Part shown: positions 43,750 through 54,372 of the stretch, piece after piece
Numbering within the stretch: the first letter of the stretch is position 1
Layout: each line of letters opens with the position of its first letter
Assembly (NCBI GenBank): GCA_001566295.1
Contig: KQ964254.1
Coordinates: forward strand, 806,001 to 870,000
DNA from: Microdochium bolleyi
Taxonomy: Eukaryota > Ascomycota > Sordariomycetes > Xylariales > Microdochiaceae
Direction: 5' to 3'
DNA length: 64,000 bases
Program-made: the position numbers and the translations under genes
The notes under the pieces: generated by a model
Databases searched by the model: none
What the model was told of the DNA's origin: nothing
Seen by the model: only the letters and a program-made list of their open reading frames with translations

Positions 43750-44807
43750 ATTGTGGTTGGGTGCTAGCGTCGGCAACGGCCATGGAGATTCTGGTCCGTT
43801 AGGTGCCGAGTTTGGTTTTTTACTGGTTCGTAAATAGAGGCGAGGCTATGATAATCGGCCAAGCCAGGACATTCGAGATTTCTCTGCACATTGGCGAGCG
43901 TTGTAATTCTTCGTGTTCTCCATCTCCTTCATCGTACATAGCGTAGGTACCCTAGGGTAGTCAGTTGTGGCGCTCAGACAAGGCAAAATATCATTAGCTT
44001 CACGTGCACGTCGTTGCGCCGGTCGTGTGTTTGCAAAACATGGTATCTTTCTACCCTCTGAACCCTGTTGCACTTTAGGTGTGGTTGATTTTACAAGATC
44101 TTTATTGAACTGATATGTTTCTGCCGGCGAAAACGGCAAGGTATTGAACCACTTGGGAACGACCCATGGCCGCCCCAGTCTTGGTGGCTGGTCTCTGCAT
44201 CTCCATTGAGACTCTAGCAGGCCGTCGCGGCAGCGTGGATCGCGTTCTCGGTGTAGAGGTGTGACATGTCACATGGCAGACCATTCACACGCACACTAGC
44301 ACGGGAGCGGAAGCAAACAGCCTGCTCACGACTGCAGGGAGACGGGGCGACCTGTTTGCAAGTCAGTCGCGGGGAAGCTTCCTGAAGTTTTCTCCATCCA
44401 TCAGGTTTCTGCATCTTGTCTTCATTATTGTCTTCCACGGAGATGCTTGCGTCTTTCCAGGGAAATAGTCAAGATTCTGCTTTCTCGGATTTATTTTCTT
44501 TTGATGTTCGATATTTGTCTCGTGTGGACACAGCCTCCCCTTTTGATCCTTTATCAATGCATGACCGCTCACGCGGTCTGGTGGCTTAAAAAGATCCCCC
44601 GAGAGAATAAAACGTCTCGAAATGTCCCATCAGCTTGATACTGCCGCCGTGACCCGTCATCTCGACCTCCCCTCTCACCGAACCTGCACTGCGAAGCCCT
44701 TAGTCTGCGCACGCATTCATGAACCAAGTGATTTTGCTTATTCAAGGACCTGAAATTACCCTCTCACTGAGAAGCCATCACGAAACCAGACGCTATGGCC
44801 CCTTCTC
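43750..44807. other. Convergent intergenic region, nothing recognised
   Basis: AT-richer 3' flanks of the GH76 gene and the first BTB gene; only short random frames. Confidence 0.55.
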
Positions 44808-46284
44808 TCAGGACTCATAGCGTTCCTTCTGACTCTTCAAGAAGCCCGTGAGCTGGTCCGACATCTTGAAGACGTTGTGCCTATCGACGTACACAAGGAA
44901 CTTCTTCTCTATGCCGGCCAGCTCGTCTCTCATGGCCTGCACGGGGAACGCCACCAGAGGCAGGCTGTCATTCTGGAACAGTCTGCGGAGCTTGCGGAAG
45001 CACGTCAGGAGCGACTCCGAGTCGTGCAGCGCCGGCTCAAAGTTCTCGTCGGCCGCCCCCGCCGTGACCAGAGCATCGCACAGCACGCGCTGTAGGCTGC
45101 GACGCCGGAAACGATCGCTGGTGCCGGGGACAGTAATGTACGTTTCCATGGCATCTTCGGTGCGGGATATCTGGAGCACTGCCATTCTCCTTTTGCCGGC
45201 CTGGCGCGACGCTGTCGGGAGCCACTTCGCGAGCAGCGCATGGTAGAGCGCGAGCCCCTGCGCCTTGTGGCGCTTCTCCTGGAGCCACAGCGCGTCTCTG
45301 CTCTCCTTCAGCGCCTGGCCGATCCCGAAGAAGTCCTCGAGCACCGGATCGATTTCCACGACCGTGCCGTCCTTGTACGTCAGCGGATCCTCTACCCTCT
45401 TCGCCGTGCGGCCTGACGTCTTGGAGAACTCGCGGTACCGGCAGATCTTGTTGACGTCGGCCTGCAGCCGATCGAGTATCATCCTCGCGAGGTCTGCCTG
45501 GCCCGTGTAGACCGCCGCGAGGAGCACCTCGGCAAAGTGGTGCTCCCCGCCGCTGCTGCCGTGGTAGACCTCCCGCTGGATCGCGGCGCGCCAGGCCGGG
45601 AGCAGGCCCGCAAAGGCAGGCTCGCAGCCGAGATAGTCGACGACCGTGACGACCGCGCAGATCTCGACGCCTGCTAGGCTGCGCATTTGTGCGGAGCTGG
45701 CGCCGCCGGTGGTGTGCAGGAAGCGCAGGATGGGGAGGAGGATCTCGGGGTCGAGCTCTTCGATGCGGACGGTCCAGATGCTGCTGCTGCTGCTGCTGTC
45801 GCCGCCGCTATCAGGTGCGCTGGGTGAATGGTTTTGGTGGGTCTGACTCTCGCGGAAGCGGCCATAGAGTAGAGCAGAGAAATACCTGCTCGCGCGGGCG
45901 AGCGTGCGGGAGCAGACCAGCACGTCGGTGGCGGTGGATGTTGTGGTTGTGCTGGCTGTTGCTGTAGGTGTTGTCTCCTCAGTTGCTGTTGTCGCCTCGT
46001 GGTGGATAATGCGGAGCGTGAGGTCGCCGTGGGGGTCCAAGATGTGTGGGCTTGTATGGAGGCGCTTCGCGTGGTGTGAGGAGGTGCTGGTGCTGAAGGG
46101 CTGCTCGAGTCTTTGAAGTCCTTGTCAGCTGTCATCGGCTCCAAAAGGATTCCTTGTATAGGTCAGGTAGCAGGGACTTGACATACGATGCTGAGTCGAG
46201 ATCGCGCTTCTTGTCTCGCTGAGACGGAAGGCCCGTGAATTGAGAGATGACATATGCCTCTGTATTGGAAGAGTTTGGAGCCAT
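44808..46284 (-). CDS. Fungal BTB/POZ-domain protein 1 (466 aa)
   Basis: Minus-strand exons 46187-46284 and 44808-46110 with a 76-nt phase-2 intron (GTATGT ... GCTGAC ... TTCAAAG). Exon 1 begins MAPNSSNTEA. A single-exon reading would start at a non-ATG codon (TTG 46040), so the spliced form is preferred. The first conserved block (LDPHGDLTLRI, then DVLVCSRTLARASRYFSALLYGRFRES) is the opening of a BTB fold of the type common in filamentous fungi. The fold is interrupted by Ala/Thr and Ser repeats. Next come LLPILRFLHTT and VTVVDYLGCE. The C-terminal 250 residues are helical without a known domain. BTB domains mediate dimerisation or Cullin-3 contact; the role here is unknown. It is paralogous to the gene ending at 47398. 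Confidence 0.75.
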
Positions 46285-47397
46285 GGCTGCTCGAGATTTA
46301 TGATGCAGTCAGAGCAGAGATCTTGCTGCGTTACGTTTGCAAGGCAAGAAGTAGACAGTCCGCGTGGGCAAGGCAGGTGCAGTCACTGGCTGGGAAAAAG
46401 GAACTTGAAGGCCAAGAAGACTGTCGTTGATGTCTCGTCGCATCGAAGGGGAGAAAAGTAAAAAGACTGTTCGAGAGACGGCCGAAGATGCAAACACGAC
46501 GGACGAGTTGCAGAACTTCGCACGAAGAAGTTGTGACAGTTGTAGCACGGAACGAAGTATCGTGACGTCTCAGTGAACGTGTACGAGGCTGCCACTTTTT
46601 ATAATCCCCGGCATCAATACAACAGCGAATGTGCTCAGAGACGTGGTGCTACTGTTGTTAGGAGATGAATGGTTCGAAAAGTGAATAGCCACAAAGGTGC
46701 AACTGTGGCTTCAATGGCAGGGCATGGGAAAAGTGTATATGCTCCGTTCATGAATGGCAAGCCGACCTGAATGCAAGATCCCATTGAGTCAGTGCGACAC
46801 GATCCGACTCGGCCTGCCCAAGAGCAAGTAATCGCAGCGGTGTAGGCGAAAGCAGCCTCCGGAAACCGACTGCTGGTGCCAGCCCGAGTTTGGCAATGTG
46901 CAGAGCCAATGTTGAATGACTGGTGCTCAGGCAAAATAGAGTGGTCAGGAGAAGCCCACGACAGGGGAACACCGCCTCCGTTCACATTAGCCCGCCCTCG
47001 ATCGGGTCGTAGGCATTCCAGCGGTGTCCAACGCCTGCAAGGCACAGATGATCCGCAAGTAGACATACATTGTACAGAGCAGGCTGCATCGGCTGCGCAG
47101 TGCTGGACGTGCAGCGGTGGAATTCGTTGCGCGAAGGCCATGACTACTCAGACTACTCAAGTACGCTCACAAGCAATAACAGAAATAGCAGCAAGGCACT
47201 GAGCATACGAGCATATGCGAACAGACAAAGGTCCAAAATCACGACAGATACTCTTTGTGCGGCACGTCTCGAAGACGACCTTGTTTTATCGAATTCTTCA
47301 TTCTTGGTTGCTAGCTGCTATGATATGGCTGTTGCCGTTTAGTCTCGCGTCCCCAGCCATTTTACGCAGTCTTCACCTTCTGATCCGCAGAAATATA
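46285..47397. other. Intergenic between BTB genes
   Basis: Contains a minus-strand TATA-like ATTATAAAAAG near 46595-46606, about 315 bases before the first BTB ATG. No gene seen. Confidence 0.45.
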
Positions 47398-48546
47398 TCA
47401 TGCATTCTCAGTGGATGATATGGCTTGAGCTGCCAAGGGCTCTAATCCCGGCCGCAAATCACTCTCGAAGAACATCTTTTTCGCAGAGATGAAGTCCTGG
47501 AGCGCTTGTGAGGGCCAGAAAACGTCGTACTTCGCAAGCATGGCGACCCATTTGTTCAGCTCGAAAGTCAGCCCATACAACGGTCTGCAGCCGTTGTGTG
47601 TGTCGTGCCACTGTGACGTGATCACCTCCAGTACAGCAACAAGTTTGCGGATGAAATATATAGCACGCCGGCCTGGTTCGGCGCCTAGGCTGTCCAAGGA
47701 CAGGTGGTGATTCTCGAGGAACTTTCGAAGGCGCTCGCCGAAGGCCTCGTGGCAGTCGTGTAGGGCAGGAACCATGTGAGTTCGTGAAGCCTGCCCGTGG
47801 ACGCACACACCATGAAGAATTTGTCCAAAGTAGCCCTCGTCCAGTGATGGGCCGCCGCTCGTGAGGTATGGCTCCAATGCCTGTTTGTACCTGTTGAAAG
47901 CTTCGGCTTGGTTCGAGTCGCCCCATTGCTTGAGCCGGAACCTTTGGTTCCGGAGTTGTGGCACGAGGTTGAGGACGTCTATTGAGGTGTCCAGTCCTGT
48001 AAAGGGATCGTCTTCTGAAGAGACTCCAGGAGAGGCAGGGTTGTCGTGCGGCGGTTGCTCGTCATTCCCACGACTCTGCATCGTATCTATCGCCTTCTTG
48101 AAGAGACCTGGTCTACCTAGATAGATCGCAGCGTACGGCAACTCGAGTGGAAGCATTGTGGAATGTCGACTGGCGATTTCGCGGCTGATCGTTTCTGACC
48201 ATGGCTCCAGGAGATCTCGAAAAGGAAACTCGCAACCGAGGTAGTCGATGGCCCTGGTGACCTGGAAGATCTGCAGCCAATCCAAGTCCCTGAGGGGAGC
48301 TGGATCCATTGTGTGGAGGAAAGTGAGCACTGACAAGAGGCCAGGCTCGAGGGGATCGAGGTCTTGCATGCGCTCAAGCCAGCAGGGGGAGCCCTCGCTC
48401 TGGGTGAAAGTCAGAACGTCCACCAAGCGCACTGCAAAGTAGGGGCTCCAGCGAACAAGCTTGTGGTAGCTGGTGAGAATGTTGTTGAGGGTGCCCCTGT
48501 ACCTGACCTCGAGCATGACATCGCCGAACTCGTCCAGGGTGTGCAT
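47398..48546 (-). CDS. Fungal BTB-type protein 2 (382 aa from first usable ATG)
   Basis: A single minus-strand exon. The start at 48546 (MHTLDEFGDVMLEV) is the first in-frame ATG not followed by a stop. The protein frame stays open 29 codons further upstream, up to an in-frame TAG (48634-48636) that is codon 3 after a well-placed ATG at 48642. Blocks shared with the neighbouring BTB protein are the degenerate opening (GDVMLEVRYRG), LLSVLTFLHTMD and ITRAIDYLGCE-like RAIDYLGCEFPF, followed by EPWSETISREI. The C-terminal half is helical and has no recognised domain. The shortened N-terminus may have weakened the BTB fold. Function unknown. Confidence 0.65.
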   Translation of the reverse strand: MHTLDEFGDVMLEVRYRGTLNNILTSYHKLVRWSPYFAVRLVDVLTFTQSEGSPCWLERMQDLDPLEPGLLSVLTFLHTMDPAPLRDLDWLQIFQVTRAIDYLGCEFPFRDLLEPWSETISREIASRHSTMLPLELPYAAIYLGRPGLFKKAIDTMQSRGNDEQPPHDNPASPGVSSEDDPFTGLDTSIDVLNLVPQLRNQRFRLKQWGDSNQAEAFNRYKQALEPYLTSGGPSLDEGYFGQILHGVCVHGQASRTHMVPALHDCHEAFGERLRKFLENHHLSLDSLGAEPGRRAIYFIRKLVAVLEVITSQWHDTHNGCRPLYGLTFELNKWVAMLAKYDVFWPSQALQDFISAKKMFFESDLRPGLEPLAAQAISSTENA

Positions 48547-48960
48547 GGGTCCAGGTCGGAAGCCACCCTCCGGATCGAGGTGTTCATCCGAAGACACATC
48601 ATCGGGATGCTCCTTGTGCCAGCCGTTGGGCTCCTACTCCATGGCGCAGGCTGGCTACAGAGGTCGAGAGCTGGTCGGTTGGCGGGGGGTGGTCGGGGGT
48701 GATCGGTGGTGCAGGGACAGGCTGGACTGGTGGAGGCGGTGACTTGTATCTGTGTGGGAAGCTATCGAGTAATGAAGCCAAGGATGCAGAGCAACAGATG
48801 AATGCAGCGTTGGTGATGTGATGACGAGGAAGGTGTGAAGATGTTACGATGTGGGATGGTCGGAAGTGGCTGGAGTTGCAGAAAAGACACGGCTCTGGCA
48901 GCGCAATGTGCTTGTCGGATGCCGACTCTCGCGGAAGGAGGCAGGAGCATTGTTCGTGGC
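48547..48960. other. Leader of BTB gene 2 and flank
   Basis: Contains the ATG-GAG-TAG (48634-48642 on the minus strand) in frame with BTB gene 2. Nothing else recognised. Confidence 0.5.
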
Positions 48961-49341
48961 CTACGCACTGTGTTCCTTCCCTTTCCCCTTCGCCTTCCCC
49001 TCGGTTGTATCCTTCACCTCCTCTTCCTCCTCCTGCCGTCGCTGCTCCTGCTCCCGCTGCTCCTCCCAGTCCCGTTGTCTCTGCTCCCATTGCGGCCCAT
49101 ACTTGAGCGTCGTACCCCGCACGTGCGTTGGCATCTCGCCCATCCCCAGCCCGACGGTCCCGCCCGCCATCATGGAGCTGGCCTTCTGCCACCGGCCGAC
49201 GCCCTCGGTGCTGACCGCCCACTTGTCGAGCTCCGCGCGCGTCTTGCCCGTGTACTTTTCAATCTCCTCGTCCGAGAACTGCGCGCTGCGACCCGCACGG
49301 GCGTCCCTGTAGGCGCGGTACTTGGTATCGAAGAAGCCCAT
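48961..49341 (-). CDS. Small conserved-looking hypothetical protein (126 aa)
   Basis: A single minus-strand exon, ATG 49341, protein opening MGFFDTKYRAYRDARAGRS. Residues 1-75 are of folded, mixed composition (FSDEEIEKYTGKTRAELDKW, a Gly-rich loop GGTVGLGMGEMP). Residues 80-126 are a charged Glu/Gln/Arg helix, probably coiled coil, with a Lys/Gly tail. There is no signal peptide or membrane span. It looks like the many short lineage-wide fungal proteins without known role. No function is proposed. Confidence 0.6.
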   Translation of the reverse strand: MGFFDTKYRAYRDARAGRSAQFSDEEIEKYTGKTRAELDKWAVSTEGVGRWQKASSMMAGGTVGLGMGEMPTHVRGTTLKYGPQWEQRQRDWEEQREQEQRRQEEEEEVKDTTEGKAKGKGKEHSA

Positions 49342-50184
49342 CCTTGGTTCTGGGAGTGGGTGTTGCTGGATGTCGAGCTAGCTTGGGTGTCTCAACGGGT
49401 GTCAGAGCGTGGGCTTTGGAACGGTGGCAGTGAGTGTTGATGTCTTCTGTGGTGGTCTGGTTGCAGATACAGTCTGACACGCGTCTGGCAGGCCTTTATA
49501 AGCGCGATGCCCGAGTTCTGGCGCATCGCCATGTATGAAGTGCAAAGGCCCAACAGCCAACAGACGGGGAGCATGGGTGAGACCACATGACGGGGACAGC
49601 CACACCACGCGGGCAGGCCGACAGTGAGCCTCGCCCAATCCGGGACCGATGTCGTTGCTCAAGCGGAGACGGCGCCGCATTTGCCCCCGAGTGCCAGGCT
49701 TGGCACGCCAGGCAGCCGAATTCTCGACTTCGGGCATCATTGGCCGGCATCAGATGGAGCCGGAGAGCGCGGTGACGGCTCACGACTATGAAAAGGACAA
49801 ATAACTCATGGGAGCACAAGGCATACTCGGGCACAGCCTCTTTGTTCAAAGCCACCCATGTGCTGATTCTCCCACAGCATGCTGCACAGTCAGTGGCAAC
49901 GGAACTAGTGTCATGTGAGACGCATGGTCCGTCATTGTGGGAAGTGGAAAGCTTCGTAGTATCGTTTCTACAGGCCCTACGGTAGATGTATTGCCCATTC
50001 AGGCTCGTCCGGTACCACGTCTGTCGCAACCTTATCACCTCCTCGACAGCACCTGTAGCCTCATGCATAGCACAGCTGCTCCCACCTCGTAGATCACGCC
50101 CTCCCACAGAGAATCGCCCGTCCTCGCACCGTCGAGCACCACGGTGTGTGGCCACCTCGGTGTGGCTCATTCAACCCAACCGAG
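49342..50184. other. Intergenic, nothing recognised
   Basis: About 0.84 kb between two minus-strand genes; open frames look random. Confidence 0.5.
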
Positions 50185-50565
50185 TCAGTGCTCCAGAATC
50201 CGGAGAAGCGCACCCCAGACAACGGGCCAAACGAAAGCGGAGCCGAACGCGAGAGCCATCAGGAAGGATAGCATCGCCTCAAGGGGGGAGGCGGCCCATT
50301 CCCTCTGATACTTGCACCCCGGCAGCCAGGCCATTAGGGCACCGAACAGCAAGCTGTCGAGCACGATCATGCCGTACGTGGACGCGGTGTCTTCGTGGTC
50401 CGGGTCGTGAAGGGACGAGAAGTCGCGACACATGCTGGTGTGCATGTATTTGAAAAAGACTGCGCTGTAAAACAAGATGTCCGATACCGTCCTCGCGTAG
50501 TCAGGTGTTTTCGGCCACGGCTTGGGTCTCGCTTCTTGTCTTTGAGCTTTCATTTGTTCGGCCAT
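50185..50565 (-). CDS. Small predicted membrane protein (126 aa)
   Basis: A minus-strand exon; ATG 50565 (MAEQMKAQRQ) is chosen because the longer frame upstream begins with a non-ATG codon. A short charged N-terminus is followed by three hydrophobic stretches at about 27-45 (TVSDILFYSAVFFKY), about 65-85 (YGMIVLDSLLFGALMAWL) and about 95-122 (AMLSFLMALAFGSAFVWPVVW). A conserved-looking loop carries CRDFSSLHDPDHED. This gives three candidate membrane spans in an organelle or plasma membrane. No family was recognised. A TATA box lies about 185 bases upstream. Confidence 0.55.
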   Translation of the reverse strand: MAEQMKAQRQEARPKPWPKTPDYARTVSDILFYSAVFFKYMHTSMCRDFSSLHDPDHEDTASTYGMIVLDSLLFGALMAWLPGCKYQREWAASPLEAMLSFLMALAFGSAFVWPVVWGALLRILEH

Positions 50566-51487
50566 GATTTCATCAAGATCTTGGTGGTCGTCAAGCGCCG
50601 GAGGCAATGTCAAAAAAAGGGTCGTTGCTGTCAGAACGCTTGGTTGGTGTGGTTCGTCCTGCGTTGGGTCTTGGCTGGTGCAGGTTGTGGGTAGTATGAG
50701 GTGCTGAAGGAAGAGAGTAGAGATGAATAGCAAGATAAAGGCACCTTATTTATACTTGTTGCATGGAGGCAAGGCATTGTACCATGGTATCATATTTTGC
50801 GGTAGCCCACCAGGACCACGGCCCCTTATGCGACGTCTCGCGGTATGATTATACTTTCATGGAAGTCCTAGCTGCGCAGCACTTTCCGCCGTTAAGCAGT
50901 CAACGGTCGCCTCTGATGAGTTCCATCAGAGGACCTATTTCGCACGATTCCTATCTCAGGTAGCGCTAGTCAAGTATTCAAATGGGTGAACGATATGGCC
51001 CATATGTGTCACAATGTCAAGAGGCGTTGCGGGGATGAGGCGGCGCGAGCAGAACATTCCCAGATGGGGCTTCGGACAGGAAAGAAAGAAAAGAATGATA
51101 TCCCCGGAAATCGTGGTGTTCTTCGTAAGATCACATCTGTCTGAATGCCGCAAGCTGCCGTATCATATCGTCGCCACGTTCTCCTATCTATCAAAGCCAC
51201 AGTGATGTTGATACACTTTCACTTTCTTGACTAACGTAGTGCAATCAAAGCTAGCTTGTTGACATTTCTACCATGCATTCCAACAAGTGTTCTCCTCTGC
51301 GGGAGACGTTGCGCGGGCAACTTTTGGACGTCCCTACTGAGCCGCTCGATACCGGGCCCCGTGCTGGAATAATCGGGTGATCCTGTAGTATTTGCGTCCC
51401 CTGCGATCTGTGAGACCGCAATCTTTTCTTGACCGCTTTGAATGACATTGACCTGTGAGCTAAAGGTAAGATCTCACGGGGATCAAA
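50566..51487. other. Intergenic, nothing beyond a TATA box
   Basis: Promoter and leader of the small membrane protein gene, then unassigned sequence to the next minus-strand frame. Confidence 0.5.
50748..50755 (-). promoter_or_regulatory. TATA box of the small membrane protein gene
   Basis: TATAAATA on the minus strand (flanked as AAGTATAAATAAGG), about 185 bases before the ATG at 50565. Confidence 0.5.
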
Positions 51488-51832
51488 TTACGGCTTTCTG
51501 ACCATCACAAATGACGGGAGCTGACTTGACAATGTAGTGGGATCCAGGCCTCCGGTGATGCGAAGTTGGTGGTACAAAGATCCTTTTGCACTCTCGATCG
51601 AACCATGCGGCAGGATTATTTCGGAACTATTCCGTAGTTGAGTTTGTTTTCCATTGATAAGAGACTCAGGTCCACCAGTTGCGAAGAGGTCCCACTGCGC
51701 GTGCACTCCATAATGAGATCCTCGTGACACTGTTTCCTCGTCATCCGCTCGCTGAAGGTTGGCGAGCCTCGCGTAGCACGAAAACGGCCCGTTTCTGCGT
51801 CCAGGTGTTGCTTCGGTAACTGTGTAACTCAT
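51488..51832 (-). CDS. Possible small protein (114 aa), divergent from the tandem family
   Basis: A minus-strand frame from ATG 51832, only 124 bases from the divergent ATG at 51957. It reads as a protein of balanced composition (MSYTVTEATPGRRNGPFSCY, YGVHAQWDLFATGGPES, SEIILPHGSIE) with no signal peptide. Third-position GC is lower than in clear genes nearby, and no homology is recognised. It could be a lineage-specific gene sharing the promoter of the 51957 gene, or a chance frame. Confidence 0.4.
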   Translation of the reverse strand: MSYTVTEATPGRRNGPFSCYARLANLQRADDEETVSRGSHYGVHAQWDLFATGGPESLINGKQTQLRNSSEIILPHGSIESAKGSLYHQLRITGGLDPTTLSSQLPSFVMVRKP

Positions 51833-51956
51833 CTTCTCTATCTGCGGTATGCCACGATTTTGTCCTTATCCGACTGGGACTGTAAATTGCAGTATTGTAC
51901 GGGAGGACGAGCTTGTCCGGACTCTTGCTTAGGACGTCCGCGTCAACCGACTACAG

Positions 51957-52787
51957 ATGCACCAAGACAAACCCAAATTTGCCGTGTCGGCCATTGAGAC
52001 GGCTCCAAGGATACAAGCAAGAGCTGCACAATTAATCGACTCCACTATCAAGGACACCAAGCTACCAATGCCTCGAAAGCCCTCGTCTTCCACTCCGCGC
52101 AGCGAGGAGCCTTTGTCTCGCCAAGAGGCTCCTGGCGAGAAGACCAACACGGCCATGAAGACTACATCTGCCCCTACAGCAAGTAGCACGGTAGAAGAAG
52201 GACGTGCGCCTTCCGCGACGGCGAAGATTGAGCTAGCGGTGGCTGAGAAGAGGCTAACGGAGAGGGAACTCGACAAGCTGGTGGAAGAGAACCTCGGCAA
52301 GATGTTCCAGGACATTCTGGGCGAGTCGGATCCGCGATATATCCACGCGAAGCAGAGAATGGTCGCGTTCGACGTCATCAACCTCCCCGAGGAGTACCTG
52401 TACTACGTCCTCGCGAGCCGGAAGGGCACGGGCGGCTCGCTCACTGACGTGCTGCAGAGCCCGCGCGAGAAGGCCAGGACACTGCTCCGGCTCGGGGCCC
52501 GCCGCGTGGCGATCTGCTGCACCGCGCCGACGGAAGGGGGAGTGTACACCTTCGAGGTCTTCTTGTACAAGACGCCACACGGGGTCGACGAGCCGGCCAA
52601 GTTGTCAGCCAAGACGGTGGTCTACGTCATGGGTAGCTCATCGGAGGGGAAGCCTCAGACACAGACTGACAAACCAAAAGGAAAGCTTACGTGGGCCAAT
52701 GCTGCAGAGGCGGCTGAGCTGGCAGTTGACGACATGTGGAAACTTGCGGAGGCAAGTTTGAAGCCCAAGCCCGGCCCCTTGCTGTAG
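51957..52787 (+). CDS. Tandem beta-module family member A (276 aa)
   Basis: A single exon from ATG 51957. Residues 1-90 are Ser/Thr/Pro-rich and probably disordered. About 90-120 is a charged helix (AVAEKRLTERELDKLVEENL). The folded part, about 135-220, runs MVAFDVINLPEEYLYYVL, a variable middle, RRVAICCTAPTEGGVYTFEVFLY. This pattern (hydrophobic strand, xLP turn, YxL strand, later C/P-x-PxxGxYxF strand) recurs in the next three plus-strand genes. The tail is Lys/Pro-rich. There is no signal peptide or membrane span. The module could be immunoglobulin- or C2-like in shape; that is inference. No known family recognised. Confidence 0.68.
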   Translation: MHQDKPKFAVSAIETAPRIQARAAQLIDSTIKDTKLPMPRKPSSSTPRSEEPLSRQEAPGEKTNTAMKTTSAPTASSTVEEGRAPSATAKIELAVAEKRLTERELDKLVEENLGKMFQDILGESDPRYIHAKQRMVAFDVINLPEEYLYYVLASRKGTGGSLTDVLQSPREKARTLLRLGARRVAICCTAPTEGGVYTFEVFLYKTPHGVDEPAKLSAKTVVYVMGSSSEGKPQTQTDKPKGKLTWANAAEAAELAVDDMWKLAEASLKPKPGPLL

Positions 52788-53703
52788 TCGGACCTCCTCC
52801 GTCCGGTGGGAATCGTTGAGTGGCCATTTTGTCGCGTTTCTTCTGCGTTCTCTTTTGATACACTAGGATTCTTGTTTCTAATAGCTATTCAAAATCTTTT
52901 CATAAACATCCTAGGATCTTGATCTCTCATTGGAAGTGTACAGTACAGCTATGGCCTACAAGAAGTATCGAGGACGTGATCCCAGCGCCTGCTGGCTTTG
53001 TCGCGGGCCAGGATAATGGAGCTGTACACATGAGGCTTGACGAGCGAGATTTCGGCACAAAGCGAAGGCTCAGCCTTTTCCAACGCACTCTTAGTCTCAG
53101 CATGCATGCTCCCGGCAAACAGGAGCATCGCTTTATCAGGGCAATTCTCGCACTTAAGACCGATGCAGACGGCATGGGCGGGCAACTAAGCTACCTGATG
53201 GGTGCCTCCGAGTGTGCCGGGCGCCCAAAGCCGCCATCACTCAATGGTGTTCACATTGCAAACGACCAGTACGCGTTCCATCAGCCTCCTGTTTGCATCC
53301 ACCATGACCTTAAGCTAAGAAATGGTGGAGGCATGCCGTTGGTGCGCTCCAAGGGATCAAATGCATTGCGCAAATCAGTTCGATCGCCTAGACTTCCGCA
53401 ACTGTTCGCTTGGTGTTCAGTTCGTTTGGAAGATACGTCCAGGCTGAATGTGGTTGCATCTCGCCAGTCCAGGCGATAGAAATTGTACGGGATGTTTCAA
53501 TCTCCAAACATTCAAATCAATCCCACAGCATTTCATATTTGGGAATAAAAGGCGCGACATTTTGCATGAAGAGAAGCACGGTCCGACTTCCTCATATCGT
53601 AGTATCAGTCAACCACACCGAGGACTCAGGACATATACGCAAGCCACCATAGAGTCTCAAATCAAGGCACAAAACCGAGCAGTCCCCAACCCGCACAGCA
53701 ATC
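52788..53703. other. Intergenic between family members A and B
   Basis: Contains a 78-codon minus-strand stretch (52949-53185) with protein-like composition (LKCENCPDKAMLLFAG, VYSSIILARDKASRRW), blocked upstream by a stop and without a clean splice. It may be a relic. No confident gene. Confidence 0.4.
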
Positions 53704-54372
53704 ATGTCAAGCCCGAGAAATTCTACGACCTCCGACCAGTACGCAGAGACCAACGTCGAGCACGAACATCATCACGAATCTAGGCCGGAAAAAGTGGCCA
53801 CTCCACCCAACGAAAACACAAGCGTGGAGTCACCCAGCAGTCCATCCAGTAGCACACGCTCTCATATCGAGAGCAGCGGCTTTGTCGCATCAGAGATTCC
53901 GAAGCCATCGAGGAAGGAACACCGCACGCCTCTCCCATTGGCTCCAAACGAGCGAGTAGGTGGCCAGTCCCAGCCTTCAAAGGCGAGGGCTGGATCACAG
54001 TTCATGCTGGACCAGGCACCGCAGATCAACAAGGACGGGAGTGCCAGAGTCACTTTCAAGGTCACTGATCTGACGCGCGAGAGGGGTTGGAAGCTCATTT
54101 GTCTTCCCAGGGGCGATTATGCGCCATCCTCCCATGACGTTGCAGGAGATGTGTTGGAGCACGTGGTGTACGAGTACGCGGGTGACGCTGGCCGTTTTGG
54201 AGACCCGCTGCTGGGAATTGTCACCTGCCAGGTACCGATGCCGGGATCCTGGACATTCTTCTTTGCGCTCGGCTGGACAGGTCTCTCTACAGAAGATCTG
54301 GATTGGGCTGCATTGCATTTGGAATTTGAGCAGATTAGTAGTAGTGACGAGGAGCGCGGAGAGGATGCCTAG
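53704..54372 (+). CDS. Tandem beta-module family member B (222 aa)
   Basis: A single exon from ATG 53704. Residues 1-100 are Ser/Pro/Glu-rich with a HEHHHE patch, probably disordered. The module at about 110-205 runs SARVTFKVTDLTRERGWKL, a variable middle (VAGDVLEHVVYEYAG), GIVTCQVPMPGSWTFFFAL. It shares VxFxVxxL, GWKL and the CxxPxxGxxxF strand with members A, C and D, and GWKL exactly with C. The end is acidic (SSSDEERGEDA). No signal peptide. Function unknown. Confidence 0.68.
   Translation: MSSPRNSTTSDQYAETNVEHEHHHESRPEKVATPPNENTSVESPSSPSSSTRSHIESSGFVASEIPKPSRKEHRTPLPLAPNERVGGQSQPSKARAGSQFMLDQAPQINKDGSARVTFKVTDLTRERGWKLICLPRGDYAPSSHDVAGDVLEHVVYEYAGDAGRFGDPLLGIVTCQVPMPGSWTFFFALGWTGLSTEDLDWAALHLEFEQISSSDEERGEDA

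Noticed and set aside
50566..50733. N-terminal extension of the small membrane protein
   Set aside because: It would begin with a non-ATG codon lying almost at the TATA box (50748-50755).
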